Part shown: in pieces, positions 32,886 to 43,270 of the stretch
How the letters are laid out: each line of letters begins with the position of its first letter
Position numbering within the stretch: position 1 is the first letter of the stretch
From: Rapana venosa
Lineage: Eukaryota; Mollusca; Gastropoda; Neogastropoda; Muricidae
NCBI GenBank assembly: GCA_028751875.1
Contig: CM054155.1
Span: 54,961,492 to 55,025,491, forward strand
Reading direction: 5' to 3'
DNA length: 64,000 bases
Program-made: the position numbers and the translations under genes
The notes under the pieces: model-generated
Database searches by the model: none
What the model saw: the letters and a program-made list of their open reading frames with translations, nothing else
Told to the model about the DNA's origin: nothing

Positions 32886-33287
32886 CTGACTGGCAGGAGG
32901 TGTCTGTCCGCCTGATATGCCCTGAACCAACAGTGAGGATTGGAGAAGTAAACCCACTGACCTGCTTAGTCAACATGACGGCTCTCAAACAGGAAGGCTG
33001 CCAACATGTGGGCCAATACGTTATTTTTCGGCTGGTTCACGACTTTGACAGTCAAAAAGGATACCCAGTGTGCATTACCTCAGCCCATGAGTGTGACCAC
33101 AAATCAGAACCAGAAGGTTGCAAATGCACTACAGAGGACGGGAAGGAACTGAGAAGATATGAAATGGATTTCCATGGTGATGTCAAAATGCCTTATGGCG
33201 CTATGCTGGACTGTGACGTGCCATGTTTGCCTAGAATCCAGACATCCAGGCAAAGGTCTTCTGCTTGTCAACATTTGAGTTTTCGAG
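32886..33287 (+). CDS. Exon 3: cysteine-rich domain 2 of the secreted protein
   Basis: The acceptor is 'aaccctatttcag' (ends 32,885). The exon is 402 nt and open throughout, and the donor GTAACT starts at 33,288. It enters and leaves in phase 1, a symmetric domain exon. It reads DWQEVSVRLICPEPTVRIGE, then VNPLTCLVNMT, EGCQHVGQYVIFRLVHDF, VCITSAHECDH, GCKCTTEDG and AMLDCDVPC. NMT is a possible N-glycosylation site. The GCxC pair and closing Cys motif resemble domain 1. In units A and C the first two thirds of this exon is deleted together with its acceptor, leaving only B with the whole domain. Function is unknown; a secreted binding or defence protein would be a guess. Confidence 0.7.
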
Positions 33288-34990
33288 GTAACTAACATAC
33301 AAACACACACACGCACAATTTATGGACAAATCAGCTTGCGACCATGTTCAGACTTGTAATGTTTCATGAAAAAAAAGGTAACCAAATTTTTTGTAATCCA
33401 CAAGTGTTTGACACAATTTATGTACTGGGTTATGTAACACAATTGCCGTTCTTTTAACCACTTTCAGTTACTTTGCCTTTTGGAATACTTGGGTTCAAAG
33501 AGATTATTTTGCTCAAATGAAAGCTATCAGTGACTGTGAAATTGAATCTGAAATGCCAATAGAAAAATTGCTCCTCTATACTTTGATGGCATAAGTAATG
33601 TTTTGGGAAAGAGGAAAATGATTCCAAGATACCATTACCCCATGTTTGAACGAGACTTTGACGAGTGTTATCATCCCTTCAGAGTACTGTGCGTCTTTCA
33701 TACACATGCCACTTAGAAAACAACATGATTTTGAAAAATACACCCAACAATTTACAAATAGAATATCAGCCTAAAATATGTTTTTGAACTGTTTGAAGTA
33801 AGGTAGAATCTGGATTATTTGTAAATTCCAGCATTCAGCAAGCGTTTTGAATTAGAAAGCATTGTTAAAGTGGAAAGGGAGTGCAGTTGTTCTTAAAAAA
33901 TATGAGCACACTCTCCCCCCTCCCAAAGTTAAAAATGATGTTGAAACTAATGTTGTTTAGTGAATATGATATGCATTTCTGAACTTAGTCTAAAGTTCAG
34001 AGGTCTTTTTTAAAATGTTTTATTGCTAATTGAAACTACTTTTTTTTTACCATCGAAAAAATCTGGTATTTTGACTACCCATTTTTTCATAAAAATAACA
34101 AGAGTCTGTTTCCTTGGTGTCCAAAATTGCTAGGTTCGTTTTAAACGGTTGTGTGATGTAATTTTGTCACTTGTTCGCTCATGATACTTCCAGCCTTACC
34201 ACCTGTAATCCACTACAGGTTGTTAAAAACATGGCAGGAAGGATTTGACACAACAAACACTTTGATTTTCTCACACAAAACGTAGTTAGAGAGGCATTTA
34301 TGCAAACTTGTTGTTCAAGTATTCTGGCCTTATAAATTAAAATTATTATATATGTTATATGCTTAGACAAGTACTCTATAATAAGCCATCTGTACTAATT
34401 GTAAGCGATAAGTATTGTACTTCATATATGAATTTAGATAGACTTGATATCTGCCCAGTTCACCATGAATTAAAACTATTGGCGATTAAAGCCTCCGACT
34501 AGATACACTTTTAACAGCTGTACAATATAACTTTTCATAAAACATTAAAACTTTCACAAAACTGAATACTTTGTGACTAGAAAACGAAGGATATACACCA
34601 CAGTTTAACTATTAACCACAGATGTCCATGAGAGGAGATATTCATAATTAACCAGTGGTGCAAATGCACAGTTAACGCAGTTTCTCATCTGCTGCACTCA
34701 AGCAAGCTTCCTAAGCTGTTCATAGGATTGAAAGTATAACTATCTCTAATGCTACAAATTATCCATACTAACATCTTCCAATCTTATATTCCTTCATAAT
34801 GAAACCCCAAATATACCATAGATTTATATTTTTATGTCTGCATTTGGTCAAATTAAGTTCCACAATTCAAACTTGTTTACAATGAGAAACAGCAGTTAGA
34901 CTATGTACTGTGACTAACACGGCCTCCTACATCTTACCCCTTACAGTCTACTACTACTTAATATGAGCTGTCCTATTTTTCTAAAAATAA
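33288..34990. other. Intron 3, first part: unique unit sequence
   Basis: Noncoding sequence with clear counterparts in A (11,400-14,420) and C (48,216-51,600). It contains the empty site (34,451-34,472) for the RTE fragment present in A and C. Confidence 0.65.
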
Positions 34991-35049
34991 AGTCTATTCT
35001 ACATGTTCTTCAATCGCACAATATGATTTAGTAAAGATTTGTAAAAGAC

Positions 35050-35415
35050 CAGCCGCCATGGCGCAGTGGTTAGCGCCTTGGGTTATGGACTTATAAGAGT
35101 CATAGGAATTTTTCGGACTCCGGCCGGATCCTACCCAGAGTGAGTGTGCTGTGGGCTCAGTGGGAAGACTGGGACCGCACAGTCGAGCTTCATCCACTTA
35201 ACGGATGCGAGTTTGAGAATGTTGCTCAAATTACCTGACCAACACTGCAGGTGTCTGTATCTCTCAGGCCTGGTTGACGCCGGGATCTATTAGGATAGTA
35301 AGCGTAGAGTACAACCCTGTCAAGTAGCCTCAAAGCATATGCACTTCCACAGCAGCAGCATTACGTCATCCTCATTGTCATTGATCCTCATTTTCATTGA
35401 TCATGCGCAATATAA
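35050..35415 (+). mobile_element. SINE-Y with tRNA-like head
   Basis: The head GCCGCCATGGCGCAGTGGTT has a tRNA-type A box (TGGCGCAGTGGTTAGCGCC). A weaker B-box region follows, then a body ending 'tcattgatcatgcgcaatat' plus an A-rich tail. The body recurs headless at 21,400-21,605, and a damaged head lies at 51,642-51,668 in unit C. Confidence 0.75.
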
Positions 35416-35430
35416 AAAAAATGCCTGATT

Positions 35431-35900
35431 CGGTGGTCCCATTTGCTCTGGCCTTATGGTGACCTCAGATATGGTCTGCCCATACACTCCTGTGCCTGTG
35501 ATGAGTTTGTGTCAAGCCCTTTGGGGTTTGAGGTTCGCAGGGGACGGTCGTTGGAGGGACGTTGTGATGGTTGCCACGTTGGGTGAGCAACTCACTCAGT
35601 CTGGCTCCGCAACTGAGCTTGTACTGTCGTTAGTAGGGGGCTTAGTAGGTGGTGTCCTGCATATGTTAGCTCAGAACAAGCACCACTGAACACCACCAAA
35701 GTGACCCAGCAGCAGTGCAGAGCCTCTCTAGCTGGTGGCCCCACGGCGGCCTGATAGTGATGGGTACCCTGTGGACTTCCTACTCTGGGGATGAGTCATA
35801 ACAAATATGGGTATGGCTGTGGCGGGGGAGAGGATTGGAATGAGCAGCGTGGGAACAGCAGGACGGTGGATGTCACGGAAGATGAGGCAGCAAAAAAAAG
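35431..35900 (+). repeat. Dispersed repeat Z, unit B copy
   Basis: It matches 22,885-23,445, without the ~60-bp insertion. A 60-residue open frame at 35,791-35,973 with a hydrophobic end lies in this repeat and its A-rich tail, and I do not treat it as a gene. Confidence 0.65.
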
Positions 35901-36439
35901 GTTAAAAATTATAACAACTTTTCTAGCATTAATATTAGGGTACATATGTACCTTTACTTACATGATGCAATAGACGAAAAATATTGATTTCCAACAAAAA
36001 TAGAGAACTCTCATTGTGGTTGAGATGAATCGAGTCAAGATCAGTATTTCAGCAATCATATCCATGAATATGAGCAAACAATATGACTGAATAAAGTTGT
36101 TATTGATTTTCTTTCCTAGATCAGACCAACGCTCGCATTTCGGGGAGATAACTCGGGCCACACTATTGAATGACTAAAAATATCGTTAAGACATTTCATA
36201 TAGACAACATTAAAAAACACATTAACAAGTAGATAAAATACAAACTAATTTAATAATTAGTAACATCAGAGTATTGGAAAATAAGCATATTTAGATAATA
36301 TACTAAATTTAAAAATACAAATATATCATAAGCATAATAATGACAGTTTACATAGAGAACTGAGAAAACTGAATATATTTTGACAGCAGACCTGGTATTG
36401 GTTTTGCTGTTTTAACCTAAGACAAGTGTAGCTGTCGGT

Positions 36440-37000
36440 CCACCCGGCTACAGAATGATCCCATCATTTTGTTTTTTCTGTATAGAATGATCCCAACATT
36501 CTGGTTTCTTTGTGCGGAATAATCCCACCATTCTTGTTTCTCTGTGTAGATTGATCTCAAAATTCTGGGTTATCTGTGTAGAATAATAACATTCTGGTTG
36601 ATCTGTGTAGAATAACATTCTGGTTTATCTATGTAGAATGATAATCTGGTATTTTTCTGTGTAGAATGATAACATTCTGGTTTTCCTGTGTAGAATGATA
36701 TTGCTGTTTTCTCTTTGTAGAATAACAACATTCTGATTTCTGTGTAGAATATCATTCTGGGATCTCTATGTAGAAAGATATCATCTATGTAGAAAGATAT
36801 CATTTTGCTTTTATACAGAAAACCCAGAAATTCTTAGGTTTTCTAAGCAGAATGATATTCTGGTTTCTCTGTGTAGAATAATAACATTGTGGTTTCTCTG
36901 TGTAGAATGATAACAGTGCGGTTTCTCTGTGTAGAATGATAACATTGTGGTTTCTCTGTATTTGAATCGAACCCGACATTCTGGTTTCTCTGTAATTAAG
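36440..37000 (+). repeat. Minisatellite M2, ~29-bp unit (unit B)
   Basis: Tandem diverged copies of a ~29-bp unit with AGAATGATAACATTCTGGTT followed by TCTCTGTGT. The unit contains the inverted pair GAATG/CATTC, so single strands could form small hairpins. The same array is in unit C at 52,530-53,260. Confidence 0.93.
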
Positions 37001-37058
37001 TAGGTCTATTGAAATAACACTGTTATGTCTCTGTACAGCTCAATGATAATTCCTGCAG

Positions 37059-37192
37059 GTATCCAATCACGGCGGGCTACAGCATCTAACAGTGATCGAA
37101 TCAAACTCACCAATGCCCTGAAGATCACCATGTACCTTACCAATGTGGCACTGATGCTGTCTCAACTCTCAGTCACTGATATATGGGAATGA
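37059..37192 (+). CDS. Possible terminal exon 4 of the secreted protein
   Basis: After the acceptor-like 'ataattcctgcag' (ends 37,058), 43 codons run to TGA at 37,190-37,192. The two entry bases complete a Gly codon with the last G of exon 3, so the phase fits. The residues include SNSDRIKLTNALKITMYLTN and VALMLSQLSVTDIWE, with a moderately hydrophobic middle. A related sequence is in unit C at 53,341-53,470 but with indels. No domain is recognised. Support is only phase, splice signal and partial conservation, so this could be wrong. Confidence 0.35.
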
Positions 37193-37594
37193 CCGTCCTC
37201 AATCATCATCACACAAGTGTACAGGCAAAAGCTTACTTCTATTGCCCTAACTTCAAAGAGGTAATCATGCCTATTGTTTGCAGCTACGTGAAAGCAACTG
37301 ATGTTTGATGTTTGTAATCAAGGTAATGTTTTAAACAATCCATTCCTTCATGAACAAAACGAGGAGATGGAATAGTGTCCCTGTGGAACACATTACTGAT
37401 CCATGCTTACATGCGTGTAGTTGCTTTTTCTGGTTTGACTCAGTTGACTTTCATGTGAAGACACCCAGTATGTCATAAATGACTTCAAAACGTTAAACTT
37501 AAGGGTTGATAACACTCCTGTTGTTAAGTGCTCTTTTGTTTGATCCTTCATCGCAGTGATGGGTGTCCTAGTTTATGTATTTGGTGTGCGCCTT

Positions 37595-37603
37595 CGCGCG
37601 CGC

Positions 37604-37647
<44 letters not shown>
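37595..37647. repeat. (CG)n(TG)n alternating tract
   Basis: About 24 bases of CGCGCG followed by about 29 of TGTGTG, a strictly alternating purine-pyrimidine tract of 53 bp with Z-DNA potential. Confidence 0.95.
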
Positions 37648-37650
<3 letters not shown>

Positions 37651-37689
37651 CGTTGCTTTCAGAACAGTATGCTGTAAGCCTGAATGTTG

Positions 37690-38270
37690 GTGTGTGTGTG
37701 TATGTGTTATCATCCTTTCTGTGGTAATTGTTAACAATTCTGAGCTAATTGTTAACATTCATGCTCTGTACTGTTGTTAGCATCTTTTCTGTGGTAATTG
37801 TTAACATCTTGTTGTGCTAGTTGTTAGCATCTTTGATATGCTAATTGTTATCATCCTTTCCTATGCTAGTTGTTAACATTCTTGCTGTTTTAGTAGGTAG
37901 CATCCTTTCTGTGCTAATTGGTGCCCTTTCCTGTGATAATTGTAACATTCTTAACGTGCTAAATGGTGACATTCTTAGCGTGCTAATTGGTAACATACTT
38001 AGCGTGCTAATTGATAGTATCCTTAATGTGCTAATTGTTAACATCCTTACTGTGCTAATTGTTAGTATCCTTTCCTCGCTAGTTGTTAGCATCCTTTCTA
38101 AGCTTATTGTTAGCATGCTTAATGTACTAATTCTTAACATCCCTACTAATTCTTAACATTCCTGCTATGTACTATGTTAGCATTCTTTTGTGCTAATTGT
38201 TAACATCCTTTCTGTACTAATTCATTCGCATTCTCACTGTATTGCTTTATTAGTTTTGTTGCTATGTTAG
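37690..38270 (+). repeat. Minisatellite M3, ~23-bp unit (unit B)
   Basis: Repeats of the type GTGCTAATTGTTAACATCCT, with frequent variants (GTTAGCATC, GGTAACATAC). The unit C counterpart is 57,172-57,770. Confidence 0.93.
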
Positions 38271-38394
38271 TATCTTTCCTGTGTTACTTTGCACGCATGC
38301 TGTCTTACAATTATGCACTGCTTATTCAATGTACCATCTGGAAAATAAAAGTTTGACTTTGACTGTGTATGTATCCTTGATGTCTTACTTTCTT

Positions 38395-38923
38395 TGCAAC
38401 TCTGCTGTTTTGCTTTGTGTGTATCCTTGCTGTGCTGCTTTGTGTGTATCCTTGCTGTGCTTCTTTGTGTGTATCCTTGCTGTGTTGCTTTGTTTTCTTT
38501 TTGTGTTGCTTTGTTTCCCTGTATGATTTTGCTTGTATCCTTGTGCGTTACTTTCTTTGTATCCTTGCTGTGTTGCTTTACATCCTTGCTATCTTGCTTT
38601 GCATCCTTGCTATCTTGCTTTGGATCCTTGCTGTGCTGCTTTGTATCTTGCTTTGTATCCTTGCTATCATGCTTTGCATCCTTTCTGTGCTGCTTTAGTT
38701 CCTTGCTATCTTGCTTTGCATCCTTGCTATCTTGCTTTGGATCCTTGCTGTGCTGCTTTAGTTCCTTGCTATCTTGCTTTGTATCCTTGCTATCATGCTT
38801 TGCATCCTTGCTGTGCTGCTTTATATCCTTGCTATCTTGCTTTGCATCCTTGCTTTGTATCCTTACTGTGTTGCTTTGTATCTTTGCTGCTTTGCTTTGT
38901 TTGGATCTTTTCTGTGCTACTTT
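38395..38923 (+). repeat. Minisatellite M4, ~20-23-bp unit, left part (unit B)
   Basis: Repeats of CTTTGTATCCTTGCTGTG and the CTATCTTG variant. Long Cys/Leu-rich open frames across it are three frame readings of the same array. An L2-like LINE interrupts the array at 38,924, and it resumes at about 42,511. Confidence 0.93.
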
Positions 38924-39081
38924 AATAATAATAATAATAATATATGGAATTTATATAGCGCTGAATCTTGTAAAAAAACAAACAAATCGAAGCGCTTGCA
39001 CTCAATCATTTACAGGCATGCAACTCTCCTTAAACATAATGAGCAACAGATTTCAAATCCATGCGCGAACACTACGCACGC

Positions 39082-39112
<31 letters not shown>

Positions 39113-39161
39113 ACACACACACACACACACACACACAACAACACACACACTCGAACAACAC

Positions 39162-39908
39162 TTAGAAGGTGAAAGATCTGTTGAAAATTAGGACAGATAG
39201 TGGGGGGAAAGTCTCAGGTAGGAAATAAGTGTGTTTTGAGGCTGGATTTGAAGGAATCAAGTGAAGGCTTTTGGCAAAGTGAAAGCGGGAGGTCATTCCA
39301 GGTGGATGGACCAGAAACAGAGAAGGAGCGACGGCCAACAGTGGTTTGTTTGAATCTGGGTGTTCGAAAGCACAAAGTATCTGCGGCTGAACGAAGGGAA
39401 CGGGATGAAGTGTACAGGTGAAGACAGTTACAGAGATAAGAGGGTGCAGATTTGTGGAGACATTTGAAACAAGGGTATTGAATTTATACTCCAGTCTTTG
39501 TGAGACAGGCAACCAGTGAAGAGATCGCAGAAGAGGAGTGATGTGTTCAGATTTTTTCTTTCTTAGGACCAGTCGAGCTGCAGAGTTTTGTATGCGTTGA
39601 AGAGAGTGGATAGATGATGTTGGTAGGCCAGCCAAAAGAGAATTACAGTAGTCTAAACGTGAAAGAATGAGAGATGTAACAAGCTTGGAAGTTGCATCAG
39701 TGGACAGATACTTGCGAATTGCGCTTATGCGCCGTAGTTGATGGTAGCAAGACTGGCAGGTCTGGGTGATGAATTTTTTCATAGAGAGTGTGTTGTCAAG
39801 AACTACTCCTAAATACTTCACAGAGTTGGACAAAGGAACTGATGTATTGCCGAATTCTATTGAAGTTTCTGTGATAGAGGAAAGTTTATGTTGGGTCCCT
39901 ATGAGCAT
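39162..39908 (-). pseudogene. L2/Rex1-like LINE protein, C-terminal 248 residues
   Basis: The longest uninterrupted piece of this family in the window. It includes SVPLSNSVKYLGVVLDNTLS and [20 protein letters not shown], then HITPLLRSLHWLPVSQRLEY, the classic thumb and C-terminal connection of L2/Rex1/CR1-type elements. Together with the open piece at 40,355-39,945 (palm) it covers most of the reverse transcriptase. Confidence 0.88.
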
Positions 39909-40520
39909 GGCTTCGGTTTTATCGGCATTAAGTTGTAACTTGTTCTAAGTCATCCAGTTTTGAAGGCAGTAGGAAATATTTGTCAGGAGGGAAGGCAAGT
40001 TTTCAACAGTATCACTGCACTGAAGCTGAGTATCATCGGCATAGAAATGATGATCAATAGGGTGGTTGTTTATTATATGTGAGAGTGGAGCAGTGTAGAG
40101 AGTAAAGAGAACAGGGCCCAGGACTGATCCCTGCGGGACTCCACATTCCATTTTGACAGGTTTTGATTGAATTTTGTTTACAATAACTTTCTGGAACCGG
40201 TCTGTGAGGTATGAAGTAAACCAGGTGAGGGCTGTGCCATTAATACCAAACGTATTTTGGCGGCGAGAAAGAAGAATTGAGTGATCTATGGTATCAAAGG
40301 CTGCAGATAAGTCCAAGAAGAGTGAGGATGGAGATTTTTCCTGCATCAGAAGCAAGTAGAAGTGTATCTAAAGTATGGACTAGGGTGGTTTCGGTGCTGT
40401 GTTGGGGCGATAGGCAGACTGAAAAATGGGAAGAAGATCATTGGAATGAAGGTGACTGTTGAGCTGTTTGAGAACAACTTTTTCTAGTACTTTAGAGACA
40501 AAGGGTAAGTTTGAGACAGC

Positions 40521-41129
40521 CTATATTTCTTCAGAATGTTGGATCGAGGTCGTGCTTTTCAGTAGAGGTGTGACTATTGCTGTTTTAAGAGCTGATGGAA
40601 AATTTCCTGACTGAAGAGATGAGTTTACTATTTTCGTGATAATAGGCACAAGTTGTGGAAGGCATTGTGAGAAAACAGGAGCAGGTATGGGATCAAGGTC
40701 GCATGATTTTATAGTCATTTCCTTCAGAATTGTCATGATTTCTTTTTCGCTTGTGGTATGGAAGGAAAAGAGAGGAGTGCCAGTGAACTGGGGGTCAGGA
40801 GGCGCAGGCTGGAATTGAGTTTGATCAAGTCTGGAGCGTATGTTTCGAACTTTGTCTGAGAAGAAGGCAGAAAATATGGATGGAAGTTCAGACAGGCTGT
40901 GGGTGTTAGGCAGAGGAGTTGTTTTTGCAGATCCAAGGAGATTTGAGGTGAGGGAAAAAAGAGATTTTATGGATGTAGCACAGAGGACTTGGGAAGAGTG
41001 GTAGTCTGTCTTTGCTGAATGGATTAAGAGTTTGACTTTGTTTATTTGTTTTCGGAAAAGCTGTTTGTTTTCGGTTTTTGACTTCCGCCACTGCCGTTCT
41101 AGTTGCCGGCGTTTGCGCTTCGCTATCAA
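40521..41129 (-). pseudogene. L2/Rex1-like LINE protein, linker between endonuclease and reverse transcriptase
   Basis: An open stretch of 202 residues with KQINKVKLLIHSAKTDYHSS, FSLTSNLLGSAKTTPLPN and FSAFFSDKVRNIRSRLDQTQ, then CDLDPIPAPVFSQCLPQLVP. This is the standard region just before the fingers domain in this LINE group. It is lost by frameshift before NYRPVS. Confidence 0.85.
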
Positions 41130-42510
41130 GATGTCTTGGGTATACCATGGCGCACAGGGTCTGTCAAGGAGGAGATGATCAGTAGGAGGTGCATGCTCAT
41201 CAAGCAGTTGGCGGAGAATAGTGTTATAGTGATCAGAGAGGTCAGTGTGGTCAGAGTTTGTGAAAAACGTTCGGAAGCTTGGGAAGAGAAGGTATGAATG
41301 TCTAAGGCCTTAAGATTGCGAACGAGTAACATATTTCTTCTTTTCTGACAGGTTTTGTGATGTTGAGATGGAAAAGAATGGCGGAATGATCAGAATGCAG
41401 TTCGTCGGTGACAGAAACAGATGTGACAAGATTGAATGAAGCATTAGTAATCAGCTAGTCTAAAATATGACCAGATCTGTGCGTTGCTTCGTTTACCAGT
41501 TGAGAGAGAGAATGGTTGGACAGAGAAAGAGAAAGACGTTTGACATCTGGAGAAGACTGGTTGTCGAAATGGAAGTTGAAGTCACCAAGAATTATAAGTT
41601 TAGTGGGAGAGAGGCTGTAGTGGTCGAGGAGTGACTGGAATTCTTGGTGAAAAAGAGATGTTAGGTTGTTTTTACGGCTGGGAGGTGGACGGTAAAGGCA
41701 GCAGATAGTAATAGAGTGGCCAGGTAGGTTCAGATTGATTTCGCAAACTTCAAAAGATTCATGTGAGAATATGAAGGTTGTGACTGAAAGAAAGAGATGG
41801 TTCCAATATGTCCTTTGAGAATGATGGCAATCCCACCTCCTCGAGAGAGTCGGGGGAAAGAAATGGTTTTATATCCAGGAGGAGTCAGCTGTTTTATTTG
41901 TGGCTCATGGCCATGTGGTTTAAGCCAAGTTTCGGGTGAGGAAGGTTAAGTCAATGTTTTTTTTCAGAGATGAAATCAGATATGTAGTCGGCTTTTTCAT
42001 TTGGACAGACAGACTGCACATTGAGCAAACAAACTTGAAGGAGATGTGAAGGAGGTGGAGAGGTTGAAGATGAAAGTGGTGAGTTTGGACAAGCATCAGA
42101 GGAAGAGGACGAAGGCGATGGTGGAGATGCAGCTAGCGGAAGAACAGACAAGAGTTTGGATGGTGAATCAGGAGTAGAAGATGGGTAAAAGAACTGTGTT
42201 AATCAGGGGATTCAGTTTTTGAAACACATCGGGATATACATCATAATTATCAGAACAAAAAACATTAGCAGAGTTACAAACAACAGAACAATCAGAAGCT
42301 GAAGGGGCGGGTGGACGGCAGCATGGGGAAGAAGCGTTGTCAGGGGTGACAGAAGTGACGTCAGAGGTGAGGGGGGAGACACGGGAGAGGGAAGCCCACC
42401 ACTGGCGATGACGTCGGCCTGCCCGTGTTCCCCGTCTGGTTTTGCGGCGATGAATGCCTAAGTGTGTCAAAAGCTGTACAACACCAGGAGCAAGCGTTTA
42501 CTGTCCCTGA

Positions 42511-42735
42511 CAATTCTGTATCCCTTTGGTGTTGCTTTGCTTGTATCCTTGCTGTGTTACTTCTATTCTTGCTGTGGTAATTTCTATCTTACTGTGTAAC
42601 TTTCTTTGAATCATTGCTGTGTTACTTTGTATCCTTGCTGTGTAACTTTCTTTGTATCCTTGCTGTGTTACTTTGTCCGCATCGTTGCTTTGTTACTTTG
42701 TATTCTTGCTGTGGTGCTTTGTAATTCTGTCATGG
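42511..42735 (+). repeat. Minisatellite M4, right part (unit B)
   Basis: Resumption of the CTTTGTATCCTTGCTGTG array after the LINE insertion, passing gradually into M5. Confidence 0.88.
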
Positions 42736-43270
42736 TACTGTGTAAGCATTTCTGCCATGTTACTGTGTTAGCATTTCTGCCATGTTACTGTTTTAGCATT
42801 TCTTACATGTTGCTGTGTTAGCATTTCTTCCATGTTGCTGTGTTAGCATTTCTGCCATGTTACTGTGTTAGCATTTCTGCCATGTTGCTGTGTTAGCATT
42901 TCTGCCATGTTGCCGTGTTAGCATTTCGTACATGTTGCCGTGTTAGCATTTCGTACATGTTGCTTTGTTAGCCTTTCTGCCTTCTTGCTGTGTTAGCATT
43001 TCTGCTATGTTGCTGTGTTACCATATCTGCCATGTTACTGTGTTAGCATTTCTGCCACGTTGCTGTGTTAGCATTTCTGCCATGTTACTGTGTTAGCATT
43101 TCTGCCATGTTGCTGTGTTAGCATTTCTGCTATGTTGCTGTGTTACCATATCTGCCATGTTGCTGTGTTAGCATTTCTGCCATGTTGCTGTGTTAGCATT
43201 TCTGCCATGTTGCCGTGTTAGCATTTCTGCCATGTCAGTGTTAGCATTTCTGCCATGTTGCTGTGTTAGC
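42736..43270 (+). repeat. Minisatellite M5, 25-bp unit (unit B)
   Basis: Highly regular 25-bp repeats GTTAGCATTTCTGCCATGTT plus GCTGT, with few variants (GCCGT, ACTGT, CGTACATG). It is the most homogeneous array in the window, so probably the youngest. The unit C equivalent is 58,850-59,215. Confidence 0.95.

Larger units (their letters stand above)
25129..37192 (+). other. Gene model: secreted two-domain cysteine-rich protein (unit B)
   Basis: Exons are 25,129-25,183 (signal peptide), 29,592-29,991 (domain 1), 32,886-33,287 (domain 2) and possibly 37,059-37,192 (tail). Every proposed junction has GT-AG ends, and the introns sit in phase 1, the arrangement typical of shuffled extracellular domains. 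Introns hold a SINE and an L2-like LINE (intron 1), a 5S/SINE composite (intron 2), and SINE-Y, repeat Z and minisatellite M2 (intron 3). The product would be a secreted protein of about 330 residues with two related Cys-rich, possibly immunoglobulin-like, domains. I do not recognise a named gene. A one-base frame problem lies near the end of exon 2. Relics of the exons occur in units A and C, which makes this the best candidate for a working copy. Confidence 0.6.
38924..42510 (-). mobile_element. L2/Rex1-like LINE inserted in minisatellite M4, minus strand, near full length
   Basis: The (TTA)n tail and end motif lie at 38,924-38,960. Coding remains run on the minus strand from about 42,470 to 39,162: a Ser/Pro-rich N-terminal region (42,470-41,960), endonuclease from VCLLNVQSVCPNEKADYISD (about 42,050) to about 41,400, linker, and reverse transcriptase. 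The last includes [19 protein letters not shown] and [10 protein letters not shown] near 40,030-40,160, then a thumb open from 39,908 to 39,162. Several frameshifts and stops break it. It is about 3.6 kb, the longest L2-like copy here. Unit C lacks it: the array is continuous at about 58,276-58,284. Confidence 0.93.

Noticed and set aside
35791..35973. A small membrane protein with a hydrophobic C-terminus
   Set aside because: The frame starts within dispersed repeat Z and ends in its A-rich tail and intron sequence. It has no splice context and no conservation in the other copy at 23,300-23,445.
38394..39191. A 265-residue open frame rich in Cys/Leu/Ser
   Set aside because: It is a reading of minisatellite M4 running on into the L2-like tail and a CA tract. 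The other two frames are also open because the repeat lacks stops.
42736..43270. A CRISPR-like array of regular 25-bp repeats
   Set aside because: The repeats are directly adjacent with no unique spacers, and the window is eukaryotic. It is a minisatellite.
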